This document shows positions 1 through 8,961 of a stretch of DNA of 64,000 nucleotides, one piece after another (the first letter of the stretch is position 1; each line of letters starts with the position of its first letter). Origin of the DNA: Alteromonas sp. CI.11.F.A3 (GTDB taxonomy: Bacteria > Pseudomonadota > Gammaproteobacteria > Enterobacterales > Alteromonadaceae); the NCBI RefSeq assembly GCF_032925565.1, contig NZ_CP136708.1, forward strand, positions 4,598,913-4,662,912, read 5' to 3'. The notes below the pieces were generated by a model. That model was not told where the DNA came from. It did not search any database and saw only the letters and a program-made list of their open reading frames with translations. The position numbers and the translations under genes are program-made.

Positions 1-3000
1 TCTTTTGGCTTCACGGTCTATCTGCTGGTTAATGTTGTCAATAAAATAAGAGGCCCAATTTCTTATGTTAGCGTTTTCACTTTGCTTTAGAGGTGTTATC
101 ACATCTTTATCCGATTGCAAATGTGGGATTAAAGAGCCGACCCAAGATCTACTTGAAAAGTTTGCAGATATTTCATTAAGGAAGCTCTTGCTATCGTAAA
201 ATTCAGCTATCAACATGAGTATTAAAGGATTTACGACCCGTTCCTCTCCACGATTTATAAACATGGAGATTGATCTCGCCACAATTAGAAGTGCGAGTTC
301 ATCATTACACCAATCTACAACTGCATTTGCTTCAAGGATATCAAAAATACAAGTATCTCTTCCTCTATGAGAATTACCGCTCCCTAATAATTCTAATAAC
401 TTGTACCTATTGGAAGAATACCGATCTGTGAATCTATCTTTTATCTTAGGCCAGATATAACTGCCATTAACTTCAAAAGCTTTGTAGAAAGCTTCTCTCA
501 AATAGTCCCATACTTCTGAGTAGCTAACATCGCTGCTGTTCACTTGATTAATGATATGGACGCAGAGCTTTAGTGAAAACTCAGCATTTTGAGATTTCAA
601 TAGTTGATTAACAGATTTAAGCCAATGGTAACTCCCCACCTGACGGACTCTGTCATTCTTATTGAATGAAACATGCAAAACAAGGTGAACTGTTGTCGGC
701 GCTATCTTTGTAAAGTCGATGTCATTGCGCCCATGGGCGTATATATTTACTATTTCAAGAGCAACCCAAGTGCCTATTGCATCAACTTTACTTAATGAAC
801 TACAAAAGTTAGCAACATCTTTCTCTGAAAGATGTTCAGTAGCTTTGCCATATATAAGTATTAGTGCAGTATGGCTGGGAAGACTACCTGCCTTAATTAA
901 CGCAATAAAAACATCCAAATTAGAAACTTCTAATTTTCCTGTGACTATTGCATCAGGGTAATATTCTATAAGCTTCTCTTCTGTTCCAATTGCCTCAATT
1001 AAAACCTTCCACTTTTTTAAATCCTTACTATAGAGGCCAGATAGCAATCCAGAAAAAAACCGAGTAATTACCCCGTTATGGCTTCTCAAATACTCTAAAA
1101 CCTCATCAAAAAACTCATCAACACTATCTATTTCAGCTATTAATTGTTTTCCAAATATCCAACTTTGTTTTTGCTCTGAAAAAGTCATAAGCAAATTAAA
1201 ATACTGATATAATCCAGTAAAATTACTTTTAAATTCCTTCGCTAACTGTATCGCATCCTCAGCAGCCAGATCTCTATATTCGCCACTGTCATCCTTTATG
1301 TATTCTTTTGAAGGATCGAGTACGATCAATTTCAATTTTTCTTCAACGCTATTTTTATCTGGGGCAAGCAATTCGCCCCAAGACTCCAATAGCGCTTTTT
1401 GCTCTGGCTTCATTCCTTCTATATCGTAATGTAAGGCATGAGTTATAGACTGTGCGGCGGAAGGCCAGTATTTTCCCGTAAGAGCTACTACTTCTTTTAC
1501 AAAGCTATCCAATCGTTCTGGCATGCTAAATCTGATTAAGCCCCTTATCGACTGACCAAATGCATCTTTTACTTGTTCAACTAAGCGCTCACGTCTGACA
1601 ATTACAACCAGTATGATTAGTAAATTCTGCCAGTAGTCATAAATTTCTTCATACCTTTTTGGCATCCATTCTTCAAGCGCAGCTCTAGTACCTTGAAATT
1701 CAGCGCCTATCGTTCTAGAACCTCCCCTATTATCAATAGCAGACTTTACGGCCTCTATAATTACAGTATCTGCATTTTCTATATTTAAAGCCAAAGCTCT
1801 ATTCAAAACAGTAAGTCGCTGATTAAAGTCAGCCTCGGTACCCGATAATTGCCAGCGAAACAATTGTGAAAACTGCCCCTGTGCGTTATTACTAAAATTT
1901 TCATTTTCATACTGTGCTAATTTAAATAAGCACCAAGCGGCCTTATCAAAGCAAGATTGATGAAAAACAAGCATCTCTAGGGCCCACACAAGATTTCGCC
2001 TTACATCCCCATCAATAGCTGCTATTTCGCTGTCGGTCAAATGCGTGAACACTCTATACAATTGCATATTGGTGACTGCAGGGTTCACTTCAACTAATGC
2101 GCGGAAAAGTCTTGAACCCTGCTTAGATAGCAACAGTTCCGCTTGGCCAAAAGGGCGGTTTGCAGAACAAAAGTCTTCTACAAACGATTGAACATTGACC
2201 GATGAGTCTAAGTATCTAATTTGGTCACAAAAACTATCAGTGAGCATATCAGGCAGATTTAAAACAATTTCACGTTGTCTATCAAGAGCGCTAGACCTCC
2301 ACCATTCCATCGCTAAATTAAGAGCTAACGGCTTCGGCACAACACGAGCTAAACTTCCAGTACAATTAATTAACTCTTTTTGATTAAAAGTCGTTATCGT
2401 ATTTTCAAAGGTGATTTGATCTACACCTGCAATACGTTTCAAGAACTCAGCGTCTTCATTAACGTCTTCACTTGGCGCTTTTTGAAATCTGAAATAATCA
2501 AATAATGAAAAAACTTTGAGCAGTTCTCTATTTTTCGCTGAAATAGTTCCATCACCGTTAATCAACTTTTCTACAAGATCAGATTCATCGAAAGCGGTAG
2601 TTACCTGTCCTTCTTGTTGAAGTTCCTTAATCGTCATTTGTGCCAAGAGAGGAAATCCTTCAATAAACTTTTCTAGTTGTTTTTTTAAGGATGGAGTCAG
2701 CTCGGGTAGGCGAGAGTCGATAATATTAGTGACGCTATCTGCCCCTAATTTTTCTAATTTAATGCGAATACTGTTCTTTAGTTTTTTGGTCTCTTCATGA
2801 TAAAAATAAGTAGTAACAAGTTTTAGTGGGGATTTATTGATTCCAAATGCATTCGTTGCATAATTATGTAGCTCTACAGAGCAGTTATCTATTATTACAA
2901 TTCCTTCAGCTCCACTCTCAGATACTGATTTTAACGCGTCCTCAACTGCATGATTATTTTCGGCACCATTGAAAATAACAAAAGTATCGTCCTCTAAATT

Positions 3001-3885
3001 ACTCCTATTTTTATACTCTAGTAATAATCTAGACTTTCCTAACCCTGATAGACCAGTTAACCTTACAAAACAGCTCTCAGAATTCATAGCTGCTGATAAT
3101 GCTAAAAATGCTTCCCTTCTTGCTTCATCCTCTTCATAAGCTAGTTCGTGCTTGCGTTCATGATATTTGAGCCAATCTCTTATAGGCTTGGCCAAATCTA
3201 AATTCAGCTTACCAACAGTGACAGAGTTTTTAATAAATGACTTCAGCAAAAGGACAACTGTTTCGTTTTCCGATGACGGTTTTACTATGGTAGAGTGATT
3301 TACATCATTTATCGTTTCGATTTGGTGGTATCTGAACATGCTTTTTGAACTTACGGAAGATACAACTGTTTCGTTTGCATCAATAATGCTAAGAATGTTC
3401 AGTTGTTCACTTAATTTCTGGTCGACCCAGTCTTCGTCTAAAGCATCCAAGTCACTAGAGTTATTAACTAAAGACCTTAAATGTCGATTTCTTAAAGCGA
3501 TGTATTTCCCTATATTTGCTAAACCTGAACCTCCATGAGGAACATCAAAAAAGCATATTTTTTTGATGTTATGCTTGAGCCCGAGTTTACTTAGTCGCAC
3601 TAAAAGGCGCTTTATAACAACCCCTCCCATGCTATGACCGACCAATACAATTTCATCATTCTCAAGATTACATTGGGCCTTGATGTCGCTCAATAAACCG
3701 TTGGCAATGTTTAGGATTGTAGGTCCTGATTTGAAGAATTGCTTTACTAGATGTGGAGATGTATATCCATACTCAATTACTTTATGCGAAATAGTGATGT
3801 CATCAATAAGATATTGAGGGAAATTGCCCCAAGTTTTATCAACCTTACCTCCTAAGCCGTGAACAAATATCACAAACTTATTCAT
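1..3885 (-). CDS. alpha/beta-hydrolase fused to STAND-type P-loop NTPase, partial (C-terminus beyond left edge)
   Basis: I read this frame codon by codon on the minus strand. It is open from the ATG at 3885 to base 1, giving at least 1295 residues with no stop, so the C-terminus lies outside the window. An in-frame TAA just upstream and an AAGGA ribosome site fix the start. Residues 1-~230 look like a lipase-type alpha/beta hydrolase: FVHGLGG near residue 8 and a nucleophile elbow GHSMGG with Ser85. A nucleotide-binding domain follows, with Walker A GLSGLGKS (278-285), Walker B ending in Asp333, and a GxPL motif EGFPLLA (409-415) typical of STAND ATPases. The remaining ~850 residues are probably helical and I recognise no family in them. 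The gene is visibly more A+T-rich than its neighbours, which suggests transfer. Fusions of an effector domain to a STAND ATPase are common in bacterial defence and signalling, so defence is an inference, not shown. Annotation as a plain esterase would miss most of the protein. Confidence 0.85.
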   Translation of the reverse strand, partial: MNKFVIFVHGLGGKVDKTWGNFPQYLIDDITISHKVIEYGYTSPHLVKQFFKSGPTILNIANGLLSDIKAQCNLENDEIVLVGHSMGGVVIKRLLVRLSKLGLKHNIKKICFFDVPHGGSGLANIGKYIALRNRHLRSLVNNSSDLDALDEDWVDQKLSEQLNILSIIDANETVVSSVSSKSMFRYHQIETINDVNHSTIVKPSSENETVVLLLKSFIKNSVTVGKLNLDLAKPIRDWLKYHERKHELAYEEDEARREAFLALSAAMNSESCFVRLTGLSGLGKSRLLLEYKNRSNLEDDTFVIFNGAENNHAVEDALKSVSESGAEGIVIIDNCSVELHNYATNAFGINKSPLKLVTTYFYHEETKKLKNSIRIKLEKLGADSVTNIIDSRLPELTPSLKKQLEKFIEGFPLLAQMTIKELQQEGQVTTAFDESDLVEKLINGDGTISAKNRELLKVFSLFDYFRFQKAPSEDVNEDAEFLKRIAGVDQITFENTITTFNQKELINCTGSLARVVPKPLALNLAMEWWRSSALDRQREIVLNLPDMLTDSFCDQIRYLDSSVNVQSFVEDFCSANRPFGQAELLLSKQGSRLFRALVEVNPAVTNMQLYRVFTHLTDSEIAAIDGDVRRNLVWALEMLVFHQSCFDKAAWCLFKLAQYENENFSNNAQGQFSQLFRWQLSGTEADFNQRLTVLNRALALNIENADTVIIEAVKSAIDNRGGSRTIGAEFQGTRAALEEWMPKRYEEIYDYWQNLLIILVVIVRRERLVEQVKDAFGQSIRGLIRFSMPERLDSFVKEVVALTGKYWPSAAQSITHALHYDIEGMKPEQKALLESWGELLAPDKNSVEEKLKLIVLDPSKEYIKDDSGEYRDLAAEDAIQLAKEFKSNFTGLYQYFNLLMTFSEQKQSWIFGKQLIAEIDSVDEFFDEVLEYLRSHNGVITRFFSGLLSGLYSKDLKKWKVLIEAIGTEEKLIEYYPDAIVTGKLEVSNLDVFIALIKAGSLPSHTALILIYGKATEHLSEKDVANFCSSLSKVDAIGTWVALEIVNIYAHGRNDIDFTKIAPTTVHLVLHVSFNKNDRVRQVGSYHWLKSVNQLLKSQNAEFSLKLCVHIINQVNSSDVSYSEVWDYLREAFYKAFEVNGSYIWPKIKDRFTDRYSSNRYKLLELLGSGNSHRGRDTCIFDILEANAVVDWCNDELALLIVARSISMFINRGEERVVNPLILMLIAEFYDSKSFLNEISANFSSRSWVGSLIPHLQSDKDVITPLKQSENANIRNWASYFIDNINQQIDREAKR

Positions 3886-4292
3886 AAATTAGTCCTTTAA
3901 CTCAATTCTGCTAGGCTTAACATAATTAACAACATATCACGTTGTAATTTGAGATTACTATTTCTATTCGGGGTTATTTCTAGTAAAAGCTGAGGAGAAA
4001 CCAAATTTTCTATCAATTGATAAAATTTTCTCGTTCAAGAAGTTGATTCTCAGACACTGAAATTAATTTTTGCTCCACTAAATGACTGAGCTGGCCCGCG
4101 TTTTGAGTTAGGAATTGCGGATGGGAATTTTTAGCTAGCATGTTATTTCAATAGAAGAATCATGTGAAATATGTGGCAATTGTTCGCGAATATCAACAAC
4201 ACTTTCCCTGATGCCAGGTAAGTTACTGGTTCCACAATACTATTGTTCAACCAGTATATATTAATGCACCAGCTTTATTATGCGAACGTAAA
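3886..4292. other. gene-free stretch between STAND gene and flavoprotein gene
   Basis: About 400 A+T-rich bases. They hold the upstream region of the STAND gene (AAGGA at about 3893-3897 on the minus strand) and the end of the flavoprotein transcript. I see no convincing ORF, tRNA, integrase site or strong terminator. A plus-strand ORF starting at 4243 runs antisense into the flavoprotein gene and is not credible. Confidence 0.5.
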
Positions 4293-5474
4293 CTACACTA
4301 CCTGCCCGGCCGCCCAGCCGCTGCTCCAAGCCCACTGGAAATTAAAGCCGCCCAGCCAGCCGGTTACGTCTACCACTTCGCCTATAAAATACAAACCTTC
4401 TACATTCTTAGCCATCATGGTTTTAGACGATAACTCGTCGGTGTTTACGCCACCTATGGTAACTTCGGCGGTTCTGTAACCCTCGGTGCCATTGGGTTTT
4501 ATTTGCCAGTTTTCTAGCGTATTGGCAATAGCCTCGCATTCACTGTGGCTTAGTTGCTTCACCGGCACGTTGCGCCATTGATGGTATTCAATAAAGCTTT
4601 GTACCATGCGTTTAGGAAATACTTTGTTTAAGCACGTTGCTAGTAAGGCATCTGGGGTGTCGGTGCGAGCGGTGTTGATAAACGCCTGCGCATCGTCGGT
4701 AGGTAGCGTATTGATACTTAACGCATCGCCAGCTTCCCAGTAGCTTGATATTTGCAGCATGGCTGGCCCACTTAGGCCGCGGTGGGTAAATAGCATGGCT
4801 TCACGGAATGAGCTGTCGTTACATTCTGCATTTACGTCTATGGCAATGCCACTTAGCTCTGCTAATACGTCTTTGTCTTTATCTTGCAGAGTAAAAGGCA
4901 CCAGCGCGGCGCGGGTGGGCAGCACGTTCAAGCCGAACTGCTCTGCCACTTTGTAGCCAAACGGTGTGGCGCCTAGCTTCGGCATGCTCAAGCCGCCGGT
5001 GGCAATAACGAGTGACTCACACTGGTATTCACCCATAGAGGTATTGAGCGTGTAACCTGTTTCGGTTTTCTCAACGCTTAGTATTTCACAGCGAGGTGTA
5101 ATGGTTACACCGGCTTTCTCACACTCTTTTAGCAGAAGTTCTACAATGTCTTTCGCGCTGTCGTCGCAAAATAACTGACCTAGGGTTTTCTCGTGGTATG
5201 CAATGCCGTGCTCGGCAACCAATCCAATAAAATCCCATTGGGTGTACCGGCTTAGGGCCGACTTACAAAAGTGCGGGTTTTGCGATAAGAAGTTTTCAGG
5301 CCCAGCGTACATATTGGTGAAGTTGCAGCGCCCGCCTCCTGACATGAGTATCTTGCGCCCCACTTTTTTGGCATGATCGAGCACCTCTACACTGCGTCCA
5401 CGGGCGCCAGCTTGCGCTGCACAAAACAACCCAGCTGCACCAGCACCAATCACAATTACATCACGCTGTTTCAC
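4293..5474 (-). CDS. HI0933/YhiN-family NAD(P)/FAD-dependent oxidoreductase
   Basis: A flavoprotein of the HI0933 family (YhiN in E. coli, BaiN-like). An N-terminal Rossmann motif GAGAAGL binds the FAD ADP moiety, followed by a SGGGRCNFTN motif that marks the family. The C-terminal GEVVDVTGWLGGFNFQWAWSSG is the usual FAD-closing segment. The cellular substrate of this family is not settled. The frame extends to a GTG at 5513, but three further GTG codons follow. The GTG at 5474 has a good GAGGTGA ribosome site and puts the Rossmann motif about ten residues from the N-terminus, as in relatives, so I place the start there. The gene stands alone between the STAND gene and a divergent DUF2892 gene. 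Confidence 0.85.
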   Translation of the reverse strand: MKQRDVIVIGAGAAGLFCAAQAGARGRSVEVLDHAKKVGRKILMSGGGRCNFTNMYAGPENFLSQNPHFCKSALSRYTQWDFIGLVAEHGIAYHEKTLGQLFCDDSAKDIVELLLKECEKAGVTITPRCEILSVEKTETGYTLNTSMGEYQCESLVIATGGLSMPKLGATPFGYKVAEQFGLNVLPTRAALVPFTLQDKDKDVLAELSGIAIDVNAECNDSSFREAMLFTHRGLSGPAMLQISSYWEAGDALSINTLPTDDAQAFINTARTDTPDALLATCLNKVFPKRMVQSFIEYHQWRNVPVKQLSHSECEAIANTLENWQIKPNGTEGYRTAEVTIGGVNTDELSSKTMMAKNVEGLYFIGEVVDVTGWLGGFNFQWAWSSGWAAGQVV

Positions 5475-5736
5475 ACTACTCACCTCTAATTGCTGCACTT
5501 TTAATGGCTGCACCTTTAACTGCTATACCTAACTTGACCTAGCGAACTTATTGCCTTGCCAGTTAAATAATCAGGCATTAGGGCAAAACGCGCTGAATTA
5601 TACGTCATTAGGTAGTCCTCTCAACGTTTGCCTGAAGGATTGTGTAAATTAAGGTGGTTAAAAGTATCTTAAAGTCTACTGTCGCTTCCAACACTATGTC
5701 GCTATCCTTTTAAAAAGCTCTCGATATGGCAGCATT

Positions 5737-5952
5737 ATGGCTATTCAAGCAAATTTAAGTTTATTAGATCGGTCTCTTCGCGGCGCTATAGGTATCTGTG
5801 TAACCGCATTTGCTTTTCTTAACGGCGATATTATCGATGATGTATTCATTGAAATATTACTAGGCATTTTTGGGGGGCTTAACCTAATTTCTTTGTTTTC
5901 TGGTTGGTGCCCGGTTTACCAAATAGCCGGAGTAAGTACGAAAGAAAGCTAA
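5737..5952 (+). CDS. DUF2892 small inner-membrane protein
   Basis: A 71-residue protein with two hydrophobic segments (about residues 15-30 and 38-55), the family-typical N-terminal NLSLLDRSLRG and a C-terminal GWCPVYQIAG. This is the DUF2892 family, also found as the membrane tail of some rhodanese proteins such as YgaP. The cysteine in GWCP is conserved in the family as I remember it. No function can be assigned beyond membrane location. It ends 28 bases before the GGDEF-EAL gene on the same strand and may be cotranscribed with it. Confidence 0.75.
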   Translation: MAIQANLSLLDRSLRGAIGICVTAFAFLNGDIIDDVFIEILLGIFGGLNLISLFSGWCPVYQIAGVSTKES

Positions 5953-5980
5953 AGTTTAGGTTTTGGAGTCATAACTCTAT

Positions 5981-7921
5981 ATGCAAAAAGTGCCTATACT
6001 CCTTCAAAAAACAGCCATTCGCACTAGGCTTATCTTTGCGTGCCTTACGGTTTCTATTTTAGTTTCGGCTATTTACGTTACCGTGTCTTATCGCCTTGCC
6101 GCTGATGTTGGAATTCAAAACGAACTAGCTAGAATGTCTCGTGTTGTCACTTTCTTAAAAAAAGAAATACAAACAAACGAAGACGCGTTTTTTAACGGCA
6201 ATTACACTTTTGATCCTCAAAACCGTTTAGCAGACCCTTCTTTACCTACGCTGTTCCACGTAAATGCACCGCAAAACCAGTGGACTCAAGCACACCTTAT
6301 AGACTCACTATCCATTCGTAATATAGTAAAACGTATAGACTTATTATCTGAAGATAGTTCTTCTATCCTTACATTAGACGACCGAAATTATCTTTGGTTG
6401 AACGTGACGTTTGGTCAATATAATATTTTTTATTTTAAGGAAACAACGTTAATTGATGCGACACTTCAACTTGTTGCTAAACGCCTCATTATTACCTCTG
6501 TAATCGTATTTTGGATAACCGGTTGGCTAGCCTTAACGCTTTCATCAATAATAGCAAAACGTGCTGATGAGATTAACGCTTCACTTGCAAAGCTTGCTAC
6601 GAACGATCCTTTAACAGGTCTTGCAAACCGTCTCTATATTACTGAAATCTTACATGAAATTAGCACTAACGAGCACAAGAGAAAAATGCTTTCACAGGCA
6701 TGCTTGTTCGTTATTGATCTGGATAAATTCAAAGAAGTTAATGACTCTTTTGGTCACAACACCGGTGATGAGTTATTGGTAGAATTAGCGAACCGCATGT
6801 CTGCAATTTTAACACTTCCTAATGAACTTATACGGATTGGTGGAGACGAGTTCATAGTATGGGCACCACATTGTGATGCTAAAAAGGCGGAAGCACTTGC
6901 ACAAGCGCTTGTGCAGGTATGCGACACAACGGTTCCTCTTCATGGCTTAGAGATTAATACGGGCGCCAGTGTTGGGTTTGCTCACTACCCTTCACATACT
7001 AATAACCCTGAAACGCTTATTTCATGCGCTGATACCGCAATGTACAAAGCAAAAAAACAGCGAAGTGGTTGGGCAATTTACGACAACCAAAATGTGCTTG
7101 TTAACGAGCGTGACGTTATGCTCAGAGCCGATTTGAATAATGCAATGTTAAACAATGAGTTGATCCTACATTTTCAGCCAAAAGTTGATATGAGAAATTG
7201 CGACATTGTTGGTGTCGAAGGGTTATGCCGGTGGCAACACCCTAAATTCGGCTTATTGACGCCTTTTGCTTTTATCCATTTGATAGAGCACAGCGGTAAA
7301 GTGCAAGATTTTGGTCGTTACATTATCAAAAAAGCTATTGAGCATGCGTCCTCATGGCGAAGCGAAGGCTTTAGTACTCCTATTGCCATTAACCTTTCTC
7401 CCTATAATCTTTTAGATCCAGGTTTATCCACTTTTATACAAGACGAATTAAATCAACATCAATTGCCCGCAAACTTACTTCAAATCGAGCTGACAGAAAA
7501 TGAAACTTGCCTCAATATAAAATATATAGAGTCTGCACTAAGGAAAATTCGGCAACTTGGAATAGCAATCGCTATCGATGATTTTGGAACCGGGATGAGC
7601 TCATTGGCATATCTCAATAGCCTAAAAGCAAACACCATCAAAATTGATAAAACGTTCATCACTGATATTGAAACCAATAAAGGTCATCGTGCTATCGTTT
7701 CTTCTACCGTCACGTTAGCAGAATCGTTCGAATGCGATGTTGTGGTGGAAGGTGTAGAAACAAAGCGCCAAGCAGACTTATTATTATCATTGGGTTGTTT
7801 TATTGCACAAGGTTACTTCTACGCCAAGCCAATGCCAGAATACGATATGAAATGCCTTTTGAAAAACGGGATGAAGTTAGATACTTCTGTTTATGCGGCT
7901 AGTATCTTTGAGAAATATTAA
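5981..7921 (+). CDS. membrane GGDEF-EAL protein (cyclic-di-GMP synthesis/breakdown)
   Basis: A 646-residue cyclic-di-GMP enzyme. A first membrane helix (about 17-37), a periplasmic sensor region of some 130 residues and a second helix (168-190) are followed by a GGDEF domain with an intact GGDEF active site (287-291) and DxxxFKEVND substrate residues. The EAL domain reads EGL at 413-415, a change tolerated in active enzymes. It keeps NLS (471-473), ELTEN (503-507) and DDFGTG (533-538), so phosphodiesterase activity is plausible. The periplasmic part shows no domain I can name. There is no canonical RxxD inhibitory site just before GGDEF. Which activity dominates cannot be told from sequence. 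Confidence 0.92.
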   Translation: MQKVPILLQKTAIRTRLIFACLTVSILVSAIYVTVSYRLAADVGIQNELARMSRVVTFLKKEIQTNEDAFFNGNYTFDPQNRLADPSLPTLFHVNAPQNQWTQAHLIDSLSIRNIVKRIDLLSEDSSSILTLDDRNYLWLNVTFGQYNIFYFKETTLIDATLQLVAKRLIITSVIVFWITGWLALTLSSIIAKRADEINASLAKLATNDPLTGLANRLYITEILHEISTNEHKRKMLSQACLFVIDLDKFKEVNDSFGHNTGDELLVELANRMSAILTLPNELIRIGGDEFIVWAPHCDAKKAEALAQALVQVCDTTVPLHGLEINTGASVGFAHYPSHTNNPETLISCADTAMYKAKKQRSGWAIYDNQNVLVNERDVMLRADLNNAMLNNELILHFQPKVDMRNCDIVGVEGLCRWQHPKFGLLTPFAFIHLIEHSGKVQDFGRYIIKKAIEHASSWRSEGFSTPIAINLSPYNLLDPGLSTFIQDELNQHQLPANLLQIELTENETCLNIKYIESALRKIRQLGIAIAIDDFGTGMSSLAYLNSLKANTIKIDKTFITDIETNKGHRAIVSSTVTLAESFECDVVVEGVETKRQADLLLSLGCFIAQGYFYAKPMPEYDMKCLLKNGMKLDTSVYAASIFEKY

Positions 7922-7944
7922 CGACTTGCAAGCCGCTTAACGCA

Positions 7945-8961
7945 TTACTCGTTTCGTGCGAAAACGGCCAAAGGGTGAGATGTGATAAGTTGCATATTAG
8001 CTCTGGTTCCAGGCTTAATTGCGTTTTCGTGACTGACACGAACCTTTAATTGGCTACCGCTGTCTAGGGTTACCGCATAAAGACGGCTTTCCCCTTCGTA
8101 ACGCACCCAATCTACGGTGCCATTCGGTGATTCATGCTGCGCACTTAAACTTAAATCGTCTGGGCGCACCAATAAATCTACTTTGCCAGTAGCACCGTCT
8201 ACCGAAGTACCTGGCACTGTGCCAATGTCAGTGGTGACAGTGTCGTTAGTAAAGGTACCAGGAATGAAGCTCGCCTCACCCATAAAACGTGCTACAAAGC
8301 GACTAGCAGGCTCTGAGTAACAGGCCTCTGGAGTAGCAAGCTGCTCTAGTACACCTTTATTTAGAATGCCGACTCTGTCGCCTACGCTAAGCGCCTCTTC
8401 TTGGTCGTGAGTTACCCAAATAGCAGGCACGCCAGCAGTTTTAAGCGCATCGCGTATTTCCCAGCGAAGGCTGTCTTTTAAGGCGGCATCTAGGTTTGAA
8501 AGCGGTTCATCTAGCAGAACAAAAGCGGGTTCATGTGCCAAGGTACGGGCCAATGCGACCCGTTGCTTTTGACCGCCCGATAAACGTGCGGGTTTAGCAT
8601 CACGAAAATTTTCAAGGCCAAGAAGCTTCAACCAATGATCGGCAAGTTTAGTATCTTTCAACCGAAAGCAGACATTTTGCTGAACGGTTAAATGCGGAAA
8701 CAGGGCGAAGTCTTGAAACACCATACCCACATTACGTTTTTCAGGGGGAACGGTTTTCTTAGGTGTGGCGGTCCAATTACCTAGGGTCATTTGCCCTTCA
8801 GAAATAGGAATAAGGCCTGCTAAGGCCTGTAAGATAGTGGTTTTACCGCAGCCTGTTGGACCTACCAGCATAAGAATTTCGTCTGAACCTAATGCTAGGT
8901 TTAGCTTATCCACTACACGGGTAGCACCATAATCAACTGACAACTCACTCACTTTAAGCAT
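7945..8961 (-). CDS. fbpC: ferric-iron-type ABC transporter ATPase
   Basis: The ATP-binding subunit of an FbpABC/AfuABC-type iron transporter. The N-terminal ~230 residues form the ATPase: Walker A GPTGCGKT (34-41), signature LSGGQKQR, Walker B FVLLDEPLSNLD and the H-loop WVTHDQEEAL. The C-terminal ~100 residues are a TOBE-like regulatory domain (LLVRPDDLSL), typical of Fbp/Pot/Mal importers. It is the last gene of the operon and its ATG overlaps the stop of the permease gene by one base (TAATG). The Fur box ahead of the operon supports iron as substrate. Related systems carry other cations or polyamines, so the substrate is an inference. Confidence 0.88.
   Translation of the reverse strand: MLKVSELSVDYGATRVVDKLNLALGSDEILMLVGPTGCGKTTILQALAGLIPISEGQMTLGNWTATPKKTVPPEKRNVGMVFQDFALFPHLTVQQNVCFRLKDTKLADHWLKLLGLENFRDAKPARLSGGQKQRVALARTLAHEPAFVLLDEPLSNLDAALKDSLRWEIRDALKTAGVPAIWVTHDQEEALSVGDRVGILNKGVLEQLATPEACYSEPASRFVARFMGEASFIPGTFTNDTVTTDIGTVPGTSVDGATGKVDLLVRPDDLSLSAQHESPNGTVDWVRYEGESRLYAVTLDSGSQLKVRVSHENAIKPGTRANMQLITSHPLAVFARNE

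Noticed and set aside
719..3538. Short plus-strand ORFs (60-80 residues) at 719, 2195 and 3338
   Set aside because: All lie antisense to the continuous minus-strand hydrolase-STAND frame and have no ribosome site or recognisable protein features.
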